Assembly: GCF_029868625.1 (NCBI RefSeq)
Contig: NZ_JARWOJ010000132.1
Coordinates: 1 to 64,000 of the forward strand
Direction: 5' to 3'
Origin: Nocardia neocaledoniensis
GTDB lineage: Bacteria; Actinomycetota; Actinomycetes; Mycobacteriales; Mycobacteriaceae
DNA length: 64,000 bases
A program made the translations under genes and the position numbers. Shown here one piece after another: positions 6,450 to 14,459 of this stretch. The notes beneath the pieces were generated by a model that was not told where the DNA came from, did not search any database, and saw nothing but the letters and a program-made list of their open reading frames with translations. Numbering within the stretch: position 1 is the stretch's first letter; each line of letters starts with the position of its first letter.

Positions 6450-9338
6450 ATGACCGACCGACAGGCGCCGTGGACCGAGGAACAGGTCCGCGCACTCGCG
6501 CCGGACGCGAGCTCACTGGCTGCCGCGCGCAAGCTGGCCGGTCGCTGGCGGGAGACCGGCGCGGACGGGAGCGCCGTGTGGGGGCTGTGCCAGGGCAGTG
6601 GCGCCAAGCCGTATCAGACCGTCGTCGATCTGGCCGGGCCCGCGTACAAATGCTCGTGTCCCAGCCGGAAATTCCCCTGCAAGCACGCACTGTCGCTGCT
6701 GCTCGCCTGGTCGGGCGGCGCGGTGCCGGACCGGGAGGCACCGGCCGATTTCGCGGCCGAATGGCTGGCGGGCCGCGCGGCCAAGGCCGCCGCGCCGGCG
6801 AAGGCCAAGCCGTCTACGACGCCGTCGCAGGCGACCGTCGAGCAACGCCGCGCGCGGGTGTCCGCGGGGCTGACCGAACTGGAGGTGTGGCTCACCGACC
6901 AGATCCGCACCGGCCTGGCCCAGACCGATAGGTCGTTCGCCGCCTATGAGGCGATCGCGGCCCGCATGGTCGACGCGCAAGCGCCCGGGGTCGCCGCCAC
7001 CCTGCGCAGGCTGCCCGCCGCGATGATGTCGACCGAGCACTGGCCGGAGCTGCTGCTCCGCGAATACGCCCGGCTGCACCTGCTGGTGCTGGCCCATCGC
7101 GGCATCGACGCGCTGCCGGAGCCGTTGCGGGCCGGCGTGCGCACCCATGTCGGCTATCCGACCCACGCCGAGACCGTGCTGGCCGAGCCCGCGGTGCGTG
7201 ATCGCTGGCAGGTCCTCGGCATGCGGGTCAGCGAGGAGGAGCGGCTGCACACCCGGCGCACCTGGCTGCGCGGCCGCGGCGGCGGGCGCTGGGCGGTGCT
7301 GGTCGAGCATTCCTTCGGCTCCCCCAATTTCACCGGCGAGGTGCCTGCGCCCGGCCACGAGGTGGACGCAGACCTGCACTTCTATCCCGGTGCGGCACCG
7401 CTGCGCGTGCAGTGGGGCGCCCGCCACGGTGTCCCGGAGCCCTTCACCACCGTGCCCGCGATCGGCGGGAACACGATCGGTGACGCGCTCGACGCCTACG
7501 CCGCCGCGCTGGGCGCCGATCCCTGGTTGCGGGCCTGGCCCGCCGTGCTGGCCGAGGTCGTCCCGGTGCTCGACGAGCACGGCTGGCAGCTGGTCGACGC
7601 CGAGGGCACGGCTCTGCCGCTGCCCCCGGGGGTGCGGCCGTGGCGGTTGATCGCGGTGTCGGGTGGTCATCCGGTGACGGTCACCGGCGAGTGGCGCGCC
7701 GACGGTTTCGATCCGATCTCGGTGCTCAGCGCGGGCATGGTGAACGATCTGGAGACCGAGTTCCCGAGCGGGTCCGGTCCGTCTCCCGAACTGGCCGAAC
7801 TGGTTTCGGTCGCGCTGCTCGGTACGGCGCGGCGCAACGCCGACGGTGTCGAGGTCGCGGCGGCGGTCGCGAGCGCGGTACCGCGCCACTCGGGCGAACC
7901 GGCCGTCCGGCTGCTCGATACCGCCGCGCTCCAGGATCTGTACCTGCGTGGCGGCAGGCTACCGGGCACCGCGCCCAAACCCGAAGCCGCCGCGGATGAT
8001 CCGCGTCCGCTGCTCCCGCGCAAGGCCGCGGAACGGCTGCGCCGCATGCTCGCGGACAAATCGGCCTTCCTGCCCGAGTGGTTCGCCGCCGCGGCGCCCT
8101 TCGACTTCCGGCTGCCGGATGTGCTGTGCGTACAGGCGCTCACCGCTGCCTCCGACACGCAGTTGCGCGGTCCGCTGTTACGGCTGGCGGGTCGCCGTGG
8201 GCGTTGGCTCGCCGCGCGCAATCCCGCGTGGTCGACGTTGCTCGATTCGTTCCCGGTCGACCGAGCCGACTCGGTCACCGACGACGAGACTTCGGTCGTC
8301 ACCCAGGATGTCTGGCTGTTCGGCGCGCCCGGCGAACGCAAGGACTGGCTGGCCCAGCTGCGACGCACCGATCCGGCCGCCGCGCTGGAGGTCTTGAGTG
8401 TCGCGTGGGCGAAGGAGTCCGGCCCGATCAAGGCCGAGCTGCTCGCGCTGCTCGACGACGGACTGAACACCGCCGACGAGCCCCTGCTCGAACGGGCACT
8501 CGACGATCGCCGCGGCGATGTCCGGCGCACGGCGGCGAACCTGCTGGCCCGGCTGCCCGGCTCCGCGTACGGGCAGCGGATGGCCGCCCTGGTGGCCGCG
8601 TGGGTGCGGGTGGACGCGGACGGCGGCGTCGAGGTCAGCGTGCCGACCGAGGTCGACGCGCAGGCCCGGCGCGACGGCATCACCGACGGTACCGACCAGG
8701 CCAGATTGCGCTGGGACACACCCGATTCGACGGTGACGACCCTGCATCAGGCCGTGTCGGCGGCGCCGCTGACGGCGTGGGCTCCGTTGGTCGGCGCCGC
8801 CGGCTCGGCGACCGCCGAGGCGGCCATGCGGCTCACCTTGCCGCCGCGCTATGCCAAGGCGATCGTCGACGGCTGGGTCGACGCGGCCATCGCCCAGCGC
8901 GAGACCACCTGGGCGCGCGCGCTCTTCGCGAACGCCACCCCGACCGAGCAGGCCGTGCTGCGCCGCCGCGAACTGTTCGGTTTGCTCACCGCCGCCGACC
9001 GGATCGAGCACGTCCTCGATCTCGACGCCCACCAGCTCACCGAACTGCACGCGATCCTGCCCGGCCTCGACCATCCGTGGCCCGCCCCGGTCGCCGACCA
9101 TGTACTGCGGCTGCTGGCCGAACGTGCTCGCACCACGGGCCGTCAACCCCACGCCGGCGCCGGGGTCTACACCGACCGCGCACTGCTCACCGCGGCGGGC
9201 GTGCACCTGCCCGTCGACCTGGCCGCGCGCGTCACCGCGCTCGCCGACACCACCGAGGACCCCGCCTGGCAACAGGCCTTCCACCGACTCGCCCACGATC
9301 TCACCGACCGCGCGACCATGCTCGAGGAGCTGCGATGA
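6450..9338 (+). CDS. SWIM zinc-finger protein (YehQ-like)
   Basis: This 962-residue protein has a SWIM zinc finger near residues 66-87 (CSCPSRKFPCKH, the CxCx(n)CxH pattern) followed by a long helical, repeat-like body rich in Ala, Leu and Arg that resembles the DUF5691-type region. SWIM fingers bind nucleic acid or protein. The ATG at 6450 has GGGGGAAGG just upstream and is preferred over the earlier in-frame start at 6375. Its stop overlaps the start of the MoxR gene (ATGA), so the two are translationally coupled. The combination with MoxR, DUF5682 and VWA matches the E. coli yehL/M/P/Q set, where YehQ is the SWIM protein. The biochemical role is unknown. Confidence 0.85.
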   Translation: MTDRQAPWTEEQVRALAPDASSLAAARKLAGRWRETGADGSAVWGLCQGSGAKPYQTVVDLAGPAYKCSCPSRKFPCKHALSLLLAWSGGAVPDREAPADFAAEWLAGRAAKAAAPAKAKPSTTPSQATVEQRRARVSAGLTELEVWLTDQIRTGLAQTDRSFAAYEAIAARMVDAQAPGVAATLRRLPAAMMSTEHWPELLLREYARLHLLVLAHRGIDALPEPLRAGVRTHVGYPTHAETVLAEPAVRDRWQVLGMRVSEEERLHTRRTWLRGRGGGRWAVLVEHSFGSPNFTGEVPAPGHEVDADLHFYPGAAPLRVQWGARHGVPEPFTTVPAIGGNTIGDALDAYAAALGADPWLRAWPAVLAEVVPVLDEHGWQLVDAEGTALPLPPGVRPWRLIAVSGGHPVTVTGEWRADGFDPISVLSAGMVNDLETEFPSGSGPSPELAELVSVALLGTARRNADGVEVAAAVASAVPRHSGEPAVRLLDTAALQDLYLRGGRLPGTAPKPEAAADDPRPLLPRKAAERLRRMLADKSAFLPEWFAAAAPFDFRLPDVLCVQALTAASDTQLRGPLLRLAGRRGRWLAARNPAWSTLLDSFPVDRADSVTDDETSVVTQDVWLFGAPGERKDWLAQLRRTDPAAALEVLSVAWAKESGPIKAELLALLDDGLNTADEPLLERALDDRRGDVRRTAANLLARLPGSAYGQRMAALVAAWVRVDADGGVEVSVPTEVDAQARRDGITDGTDQARLRWDTPDSTVTTLHQAVSAAPLTAWAPLVGAAGSATAEAAMRLTLPPRYAKAIVDGWVDAAIAQRETTWARALFANATPTEQAVLRRRELFGLLTAADRIEHVLDLDAHQLTELHAILPGLDHPWPAPVADHVLRLLAERARTTGRQPHAGAGVYTDRALLTAAGVHLPVDLAARVTALADTTEDPAWQQAFHRLAHDLTDRATMLEELR

Positions 9339-10435
9339 CCACCACCGAACCGGCAACCACCCTGCTGCGTCCGCATGCCGAACAGGCCTTCGCCGACGAG
9401 CTGGCCGCGCTGGCCCGCGTCGACGATCGGCCGCGGCCTCCGTCCTGGCGGCTGTCGCCGTGGGCGGTGGTCACCTATGTGCTGGGCGGCACGCTCGATG
9501 ACGGCACGGTGATCACGCCCAAGTACGTGGGCCCGCGGCGGCTGATGGAGGTGGCGGTCGCGACCCTGGCCACCGATCGGGCGCTGCTGCTGCTCGGCGT
9601 GCCCGGTACCGCCAAAACCTGGGTGTCGGAACATCTTTCGGCGGCCATCAGCGGCGAGTCGACGCTACTGGTGCAGGGCACCTCCGGGACCGCCGAGGAG
9701 GCGATCCGGTACGGGTGGAACTACGCCCGGCTGCTCGCCGAGGGCCCGAGCGACGCGGCCCTGGTGGCCTCGCCGGTGATGACCGCGATGCGCACGGGCG
9801 CGATCGCGCGGATCGAGGAACTCACCCGCATCCCCTCCGATGTGCAGGACGCCCTGATCACAATCCTGTCGGAGAAGACGCTGCCCGTGCCCGAGCTGGG
9901 CGCGGAGGTGCAGGCGGCCAAGGGCTTCAATGTGATCGCCACGGCCAACGATCGCGACCGTGGCGTCAACGATCTGTCCTCGGCGCTGCGCCGCCGCTTC
10001 AACACCGTGGTGCTGCCGCTGCCCGCCGACGAGGACTCCGAGGTGGCCATCGTGAGCAGGCGGGTCGAACAGCTCGGCGCCGCACTGGAACTGCCGACCG
10101 TCCCCGCGGCCGCCGAGGAGGTGCGCCGGGTGGTGCGCGTGTTCCGCGAGCTGCGCTCGGGCATCACCGCCGACGGTCGGACCAAGCTCAAGACGCCGTC
10201 GGGCACGCTGTCCACCGCCGAGGCGATCTCGGTGATCACCAACGGGCTGGCCCTGTCGGCCCACTTCGGCGACGGCGTGCTGCGCGCCTCCGATATCGCG
10301 GGCGCGGTGCTCGGTTCCGTCATCAAGGACCCGGTCGCCGATTCGGTCATCTGGACCGAGTACCTGGAGGCCGTCGTCCGCGAACGCCCGGACTGGGCTG
10401 ATTTCTACCGCGCCTGCCGCGAAATCGGCGACTGA
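9335..10435 (+). CDS. MoxR-type AAA+ ATPase (YehL-like)
   Basis: This is a 366-residue AAA+ ATPase of the MoxR clade. Walker A is GVPGTAKT near residue 90, and Walker B/sensor features follow, including ARIEELTRIP, SDVQDALITILSE, the sensor ATANDRDRG and the arginine-rich LRRRFNTVVLPLP. MoxR ATPases usually work with VWA proteins as chaperones that insert metals or remodel complexes. The ATG overlaps the preceding stop by 4 bases and chooses this start over the long upstream frame. The DUF5682 gene follows after 50 bases and the VWA partner lies further downstream, giving a complete MoxR-VWA pair. Confidence 0.92.
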   Translation: MTTTEPATTLLRPHAEQAFADELAALARVDDRPRPPSWRLSPWAVVTYVLGGTLDDGTVITPKYVGPRRLMEVAVATLATDRALLLLGVPGTAKTWVSEHLSAAISGESTLLVQGTSGTAEEAIRYGWNYARLLAEGPSDAALVASPVMTAMRTGAIARIEELTRIPSDVQDALITILSEKTLPVPELGAEVQAAKGFNVIATANDRDRGVNDLSSALRRRFNTVVLPLPADEDSEVAIVSRRVEQLGAALELPTVPAAAEEVRRVVRVFRELRSGITADGRTKLKTPSGTLSTAEAISVITNGLALSAHFGDGVLRASDIAGAVLGSVIKDPVADSVIWTEYLEAVVRERPDWADFYRACREIGD

Positions 10436-10485
10436 ACCCGCGACGGACGAGGGAAACGAATCACCCAGCGCACAGGGGGCTTTCG

Positions 10486-13053
10486 ATGAGTGAACACAGC
10501 GGCCACGGAACACGGACCGGAAGATACACAGGTACGGCCGTCGCGCATGCCGTCCGCTCCGCCGCGTCTTCCGTCAGCGCGACCGGAATCGGAAACGGCG
10601 CGGTGCTGTCCTCCCCCGGCCCCGCGAACGTCGAGGCGGCACCGACAGCGGGCGCAGCGAGTTCGCCACGGCGACAGAGCACCGATGAGGGTGCCGTGAC
10701 CAGGGTCTTCGGGATCCGGCACCACGGTCCCGGGTCGGCGCGGTCCCTGCGGCAGGCGCTGGCGGAATTCGCGCCGGATGCCATCCTCATCGAGGGACCC
10801 GCCGACGCCGACCCGCTGGTCGGATACGTGGCGGCGGACTCCATGCACCCGCCGGTGGCGTTGCTGGCCTATGTGCCGGATTCCCCTGCCCGCGCCGCCT
10901 TCTGGCCGTTCGCCGTGTTCTCCCCGGAGTGGCAGGCCATGCGCTACGGCGTGGAGCACGCGGTGCCGGTGCGGTTCTGCGACCTGCCGGCCACCCACGT
11001 TCTCGCCGCCGACGAGGACACCCGCGGTGATCGCACCGACCCGCTCGGCACCCTCGCCGCGGCCGCGGGCTACGACGACGCGGAACGCTGGTGGGACTCG
11101 GTCGTCGAATCCGTCCCCGACAGCGCGGCTTTCGACGCCATCACCGAGGCCATGGCCGCCCTGCGCGAGGACGCCCCCGACCACGCGCCCCGCAGCGCCA
11201 CCCCCGACCAGGACGCGAACGCGCCAGCCGCCGGCTCGTCGGCCACCACGCTCGAGACCGATGACCCGCGGGCGGGTGCGTCGACGGAGCCGTTGTCGCC
11301 GGGATCGGATTCGCCCCCTGGACAAGGTGATTCACCGCGGGACAGGTGGGCACCGTTGGTGGTCGACGAGCAGACGTTGCGGCGTGAGGCCTACATGCGG
11401 CAGGTGCTGCGGCAGACGCTCAAGGACGGGGCCAAGCGGGTCGCGGTGGTGTGTGGGGCATGGCACGCGCCCGCGCTGACCGGTCCGCTCGGACCCGCGG
11501 CGCCGGATGCCCGGCTGCTCAAAGGGATGCCGAAGATCAAGGCGGCGCTGACCTGGGTGCCGTGGACGCATTCGCGGCTGGCCGCCAGTTCCGGTTACGG
11601 GGCCGGAGTCACCTCGCCGGGCTGGTACCACCACCTGTTCACCGAGACCGAGCGACCGGTGGCGCGCTGGCTGACCAAGGTGGCGGGAGTGCTGCGGGCC
11701 CACGATCTGCCCGTGTCGAGCGCGCACATCATCGAATCCGTGCGGCTGGCCGACACTCTCGCGGCGCTGCGGAACCGGCCGCTGCCCGGGCTGTCCGAGG
11801 TCACCGAGGCCGTGCGGTCGGTGATGTGCGGCGGCGACGAGACGATGCTGCGGCTGGTGGTCGACGAACTGGTGGTCGGCGAGACCCTCGGCAGCGTGCC
11901 CGAGGACACTCCCACCGTTCCGCTCGCTGCCGACCTGCGGGCCAGGATCAAGACCCTGCGACTCAAGCAGGAGGCCCTCGTCCGCACCGTCGACCTGGAC
12001 CTGCGCAAGGACCGCGACGTCGAACGGTCGCACCTGCTGCACCGGTTGCGCCTGCTCGGCATCGACTGGGGTACACCGACGGTGGGCGAGGTCCGCAATA
12101 CCGGCACCTTCCGCGAGACGTGGGCGCTGCGCTGGGAACCGGAATTCGCGGTGCGCATCGTCGAGGCCGCGGTCTGGGGAACCACGCTGCGCACCGCCGC
12201 CGAGGCCAAGATCCTGGACACGGCGAGCCGGGACGGCGTCTCCGTCACCGCGCTCGCCGACGCGCTCGAGACGGCGTTGCTCGCCGATCTCGGCGGGGCC
12301 ACCGATGGCCTGATCACGCGGCTCGAAGCGGCCGCCGCACTGGACCACGACGTCACCCACCTGCTCGGCGCACTCCCCGGGCTGACCCGCACCCTGCGCT
12401 ACGGCGACGTCCGCGGCACCGACACCAAGGCGCTCGGCCACGTCGCCGACGGCCTGCTGGTGCGGATCTGTGCCGGCCTGCCCGGCGCCGTCACCGGCCT
12501 CGACACCGACGCGGCCGAGGCGCTGCGCACCCAGATCGACGCCGCGCACACCGCCATCAGCACCCGCGACGACGAGCACGCCAGCACCGAATGGCTCGCA
12601 ACCCTGCAGCGCATCGCCGATCGCGACGACGTGCACGGCGCGATCGCCGGCCGCGCGGTGCGGCTGCTCTGCGATGCCGAGCGCATCGACGACGCCGACT
12701 CGGCCCGCCGGCTGGCCGCCGCGCTGTCCATCGGCAACACTCCCGCCGGCAAGGCCGCCTGGATCGACGGCTTCCTCGGCGGCCGCGGCCTGCTACTCGT
12801 GCACGATCGGGAGTTGTTGCGCCGCATCGACGAATGGCTGCGCGAACTCACCGAAGACCAGTTCGTCGCCACCCTCCCGCTGCTGCGCCGCACCTTCGGC
12901 TCCTTCGAATCCGGTGAACGCCGCGCCATCGGGCAGGCACTGCGCGATACGGGTCCGACCAGGTCGACGACGGCCGCCGCCGTCGCTGTCGATCCGGCCC
13001 GTGGGCAGGTGGCGCTGCGGGCGGCCGCCGCGATCCTTGGAGCGACGGGATGA
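10486..13053 (+). CDS. DUF5682 protein (YehM-like)
   Basis: This is an 855-residue protein whose recognisable part begins VFGIRHHGPGSARSL near residue 73 and continues with IEGPADADPLVGY, a layout recalling TraB/PrgY-like domains, followed by HAPALTGPL near 325. This is the DUF5682 family; its chemistry is unknown. The ATG at 10486 has AGGGGG 6 bases upstream. The first ~70 residues are low-complexity and not family-like, so the GTG at 10696 (GAGG five bases upstream) is a credible alternative. It lies between the MoxR and VWA genes, and its stop overlaps the start of a 64-codon frame. The gene order indicates a complex or pathway with its neighbours. Confidence 0.82.
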   Translation: MSEHSGHGTRTGRYTGTAVAHAVRSAASSVSATGIGNGAVLSSPGPANVEAAPTAGAASSPRRQSTDEGAVTRVFGIRHHGPGSARSLRQALAEFAPDAILIEGPADADPLVGYVAADSMHPPVALLAYVPDSPARAAFWPFAVFSPEWQAMRYGVEHAVPVRFCDLPATHVLAADEDTRGDRTDPLGTLAAAAGYDDAERWWDSVVESVPDSAAFDAITEAMAALREDAPDHAPRSATPDQDANAPAAGSSATTLETDDPRAGASTEPLSPGSDSPPGQGDSPRDRWAPLVVDEQTLRREAYMRQVLRQTLKDGAKRVAVVCGAWHAPALTGPLGPAAPDARLLKGMPKIKAALTWVPWTHSRLAASSGYGAGVTSPGWYHHLFTETERPVARWLTKVAGVLRAHDLPVSSAHIIESVRLADTLAALRNRPLPGLSEVTEAVRSVMCGGDETMLRLVVDELVVGETLGSVPEDTPTVPLAADLRARIKTLRLKQEALVRTVDLDLRKDRDVERSHLLHRLRLLGIDWGTPTVGEVRNTGTFRETWALRWEPEFAVRIVEAAVWGTTLRTAAEAKILDTASRDGVSVTALADALETALLADLGGATDGLITRLEAAAALDHDVTHLLGALPGLTRTLRYGDVRGTDTKALGHVADGLLVRICAGLPGAVTGLDTDAAEALRTQIDAAHTAISTRDDEHASTEWLATLQRIADRDDVHGAIAGRAVRLLCDAERIDDADSARRLAAALSIGNTPAGKAAWIDGFLGGRGLLLVHDRELLRRIDEWLRELTEDQFVATLPLLRRTFGSFESGERRAIGQALRDTGPTRSTTAAAVAVDPARGQVALRAAAAILGATG

Positions 13054-13244
13054 ACCCGGCCGCACCGACACCACGTGGTACCGGCACCGGGCCGTCGGAG
13101 TGCCGCCGGAGTCCGGGCCACGTCGCGCTATCGGAGGGTTGGTCGCCGGAGCGCGGGACCCACCCCGCAGGACTTCCGAGGGTTACCAGACGCGTGCCCT
13201 CTCACTCGACTGCCACACCGTTCGTTCCCCAGGAGCTCCGATGA
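13050..13244 (+). CDS. possible 64-residue coupling ORF
   Basis: This small frame starts with ATG overlapping the DUF5682 stop (ATGA) and ends with TGA overlapping the VWA start (ATGA), so it fills the gap exactly. The product is Pro/Arg/Thr/Ser-rich with no motif, domain or signal peptide, and there is no clear ribosome site. It could be a true small protein, a translational relay between two operon genes or chance. The double overlap is the only positive evidence. Confidence 0.25.
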   Translation: MNPAAPTPRGTGTGPSECRRSPGHVALSEGWSPERGTHPAGLPRVTRRVPSHSTATPFVPQELR

Positions 13245-14404
13245 CCGAGATCGACGAATCCCACGCGCGCCGTTGGCGACTCGTGCTCGGCACCGCCGCC
13301 GAGGAACAGCTCGGCGGGCTGTCCGGCGGGCCCGATCAGGCGATGGACCAGGCGCTGGCCGCGCTGTACAACACCGGCGAGTCCAGTGGCTCCACGAAAA
13401 GGTCCGGCGGACTGGGCGGTTCGGCGCCGCGGGTGGCGCGCTGGCTCGGCGACATCCGCACCTACTTCCCGGCGACCGTCGTGGAGGTGATGCAGCGCGA
13501 TGCCGTGCAGCGGTTGAACCTCACCCAGCTGCTGCTCGAGCCGGAGCTGCTGGAATCGGTGGAACCCGATGTGCACCTGGTCGGCACGCTGCTCGGGCTC
13601 AATCGGGTGATGCCGGAGACCACCAAGGCGACCGCGCGGATGGTGGTCGAGAAGGTGGTGCGCGAGATCGAGCGCCGCATCGCCGCCAAGACCGTGGCGG
13701 CGGTGAGCGGTGCCATCAATCGTGCCGCCCGCACCCACCGGCCGAAGCTGCGCGACATCGACTTCGACCGGACCATCCGCAAGAACCTGGCCAACTATCT
13801 GCCCGAACACCGCACCGTCGTGCCCGAACGCCTCGTCGGATACGGGCGCAAGGCGCAGTCGATCCAGCGCGACGTGGTACTGGCGATCGACCAGTCCGGA
13901 TCGATGGCGGCCAGTGTCGTCTACGCCTCGGTCTTCGGCGCGGTGCTGGCGTCGATGCGGTCGCTGAAGACCTCGCTGGTGGTGTTCGACACCGAGGTCG
14001 TCGATCTCACCGAGCAGCTCAGCGACCCCGTCGACGTGCTGTTCGGCACTCAGCTGGGCGGCGGCACCGACATCAATCGCGCCATCGCGTACTCGCAGTC
14101 GCTGATCACCCGGCCCACCGACAGCCTGTTCGTGCTGATCTCCGACCTGTACGAGGGCGGGGTGCGCGAGGAGATGCTGCGGCGCTGCCACGCGATGAAG
14201 GAGGCGGGCGTGCAGGTGGTGGTGTTGCTGGCGCTGTCCGACGAGGGAGCGCCCGCCTACGACCACGACAATGCCGCCGCGCTCGCCGCACTCGGCATCC
14301 CCGCCTTCGCGTGCACCCCGGACAAGTTCCCCGACCTGCTGGCCACGGCGCTCGATCGCGGCGATATCACCCACTGGGCCGACCGCAACGCTCCCGCCGT
14401 GTGA
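13241..14404 (+). CDS. VWA (von Willebrand factor A) protein, CoxE/YehP-like
   Basis: This is a 387-residue protein with a C-terminal VWA domain. The MIDAS metal site is intact: DQSGSMAAS near residue 215, the conserved Thr in GGGTDINRA near 275 and an Asp in ISDLYEGG near 300. The N-terminal half is helical and of the CoxE/YehP type. ATG 13241 is preceded by AGGAG. VWA proteins of this kind are the partners of MoxR ATPases, and the MoxR gene is two genes upstream. The kinase-ADP-ribosylglycohydrolase gene follows after 55 bases on the same strand and may be in the same transcript. Confidence 0.9.
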   Translation: MTEIDESHARRWRLVLGTAAEEQLGGLSGGPDQAMDQALAALYNTGESSGSTKRSGGLGGSAPRVARWLGDIRTYFPATVVEVMQRDAVQRLNLTQLLLEPELLESVEPDVHLVGTLLGLNRVMPETTKATARMVVEKVVREIERRIAAKTVAAVSGAINRAARTHRPKLRDIDFDRTIRKNLANYLPEHRTVVPERLVGYGRKAQSIQRDVVLAIDQSGSMAASVVYASVFGAVLASMRSLKTSLVVFDTEVVDLTEQLSDPVDVLFGTQLGGGTDINRAIAYSQSLITRPTDSLFVLISDLYEGGVREEMLRRCHAMKEAGVQVVVLLALSDEGAPAYDHDNAAALAALGIPAFACTPDKFPDLLATALDRGDITHWADRNAPAV

Positions 14405-14459
14405 CGGCGCGAGGTTCGCTAGGCTGCGAACGATCGGTTTCGGTGAACGGGGGCAGGCG

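Noticed and set aside
6513..7889. 458-residue minus-strand frame under the SWIM gene
   Set aside because: Arg/Gly/His-rich shadow; no motifs, and the plus-strand SWIM gene is well supported.
11332..12636. 434-residue minus-strand frame under the DUF5682 gene
   Set aside because: Antisense shadow without motifs.
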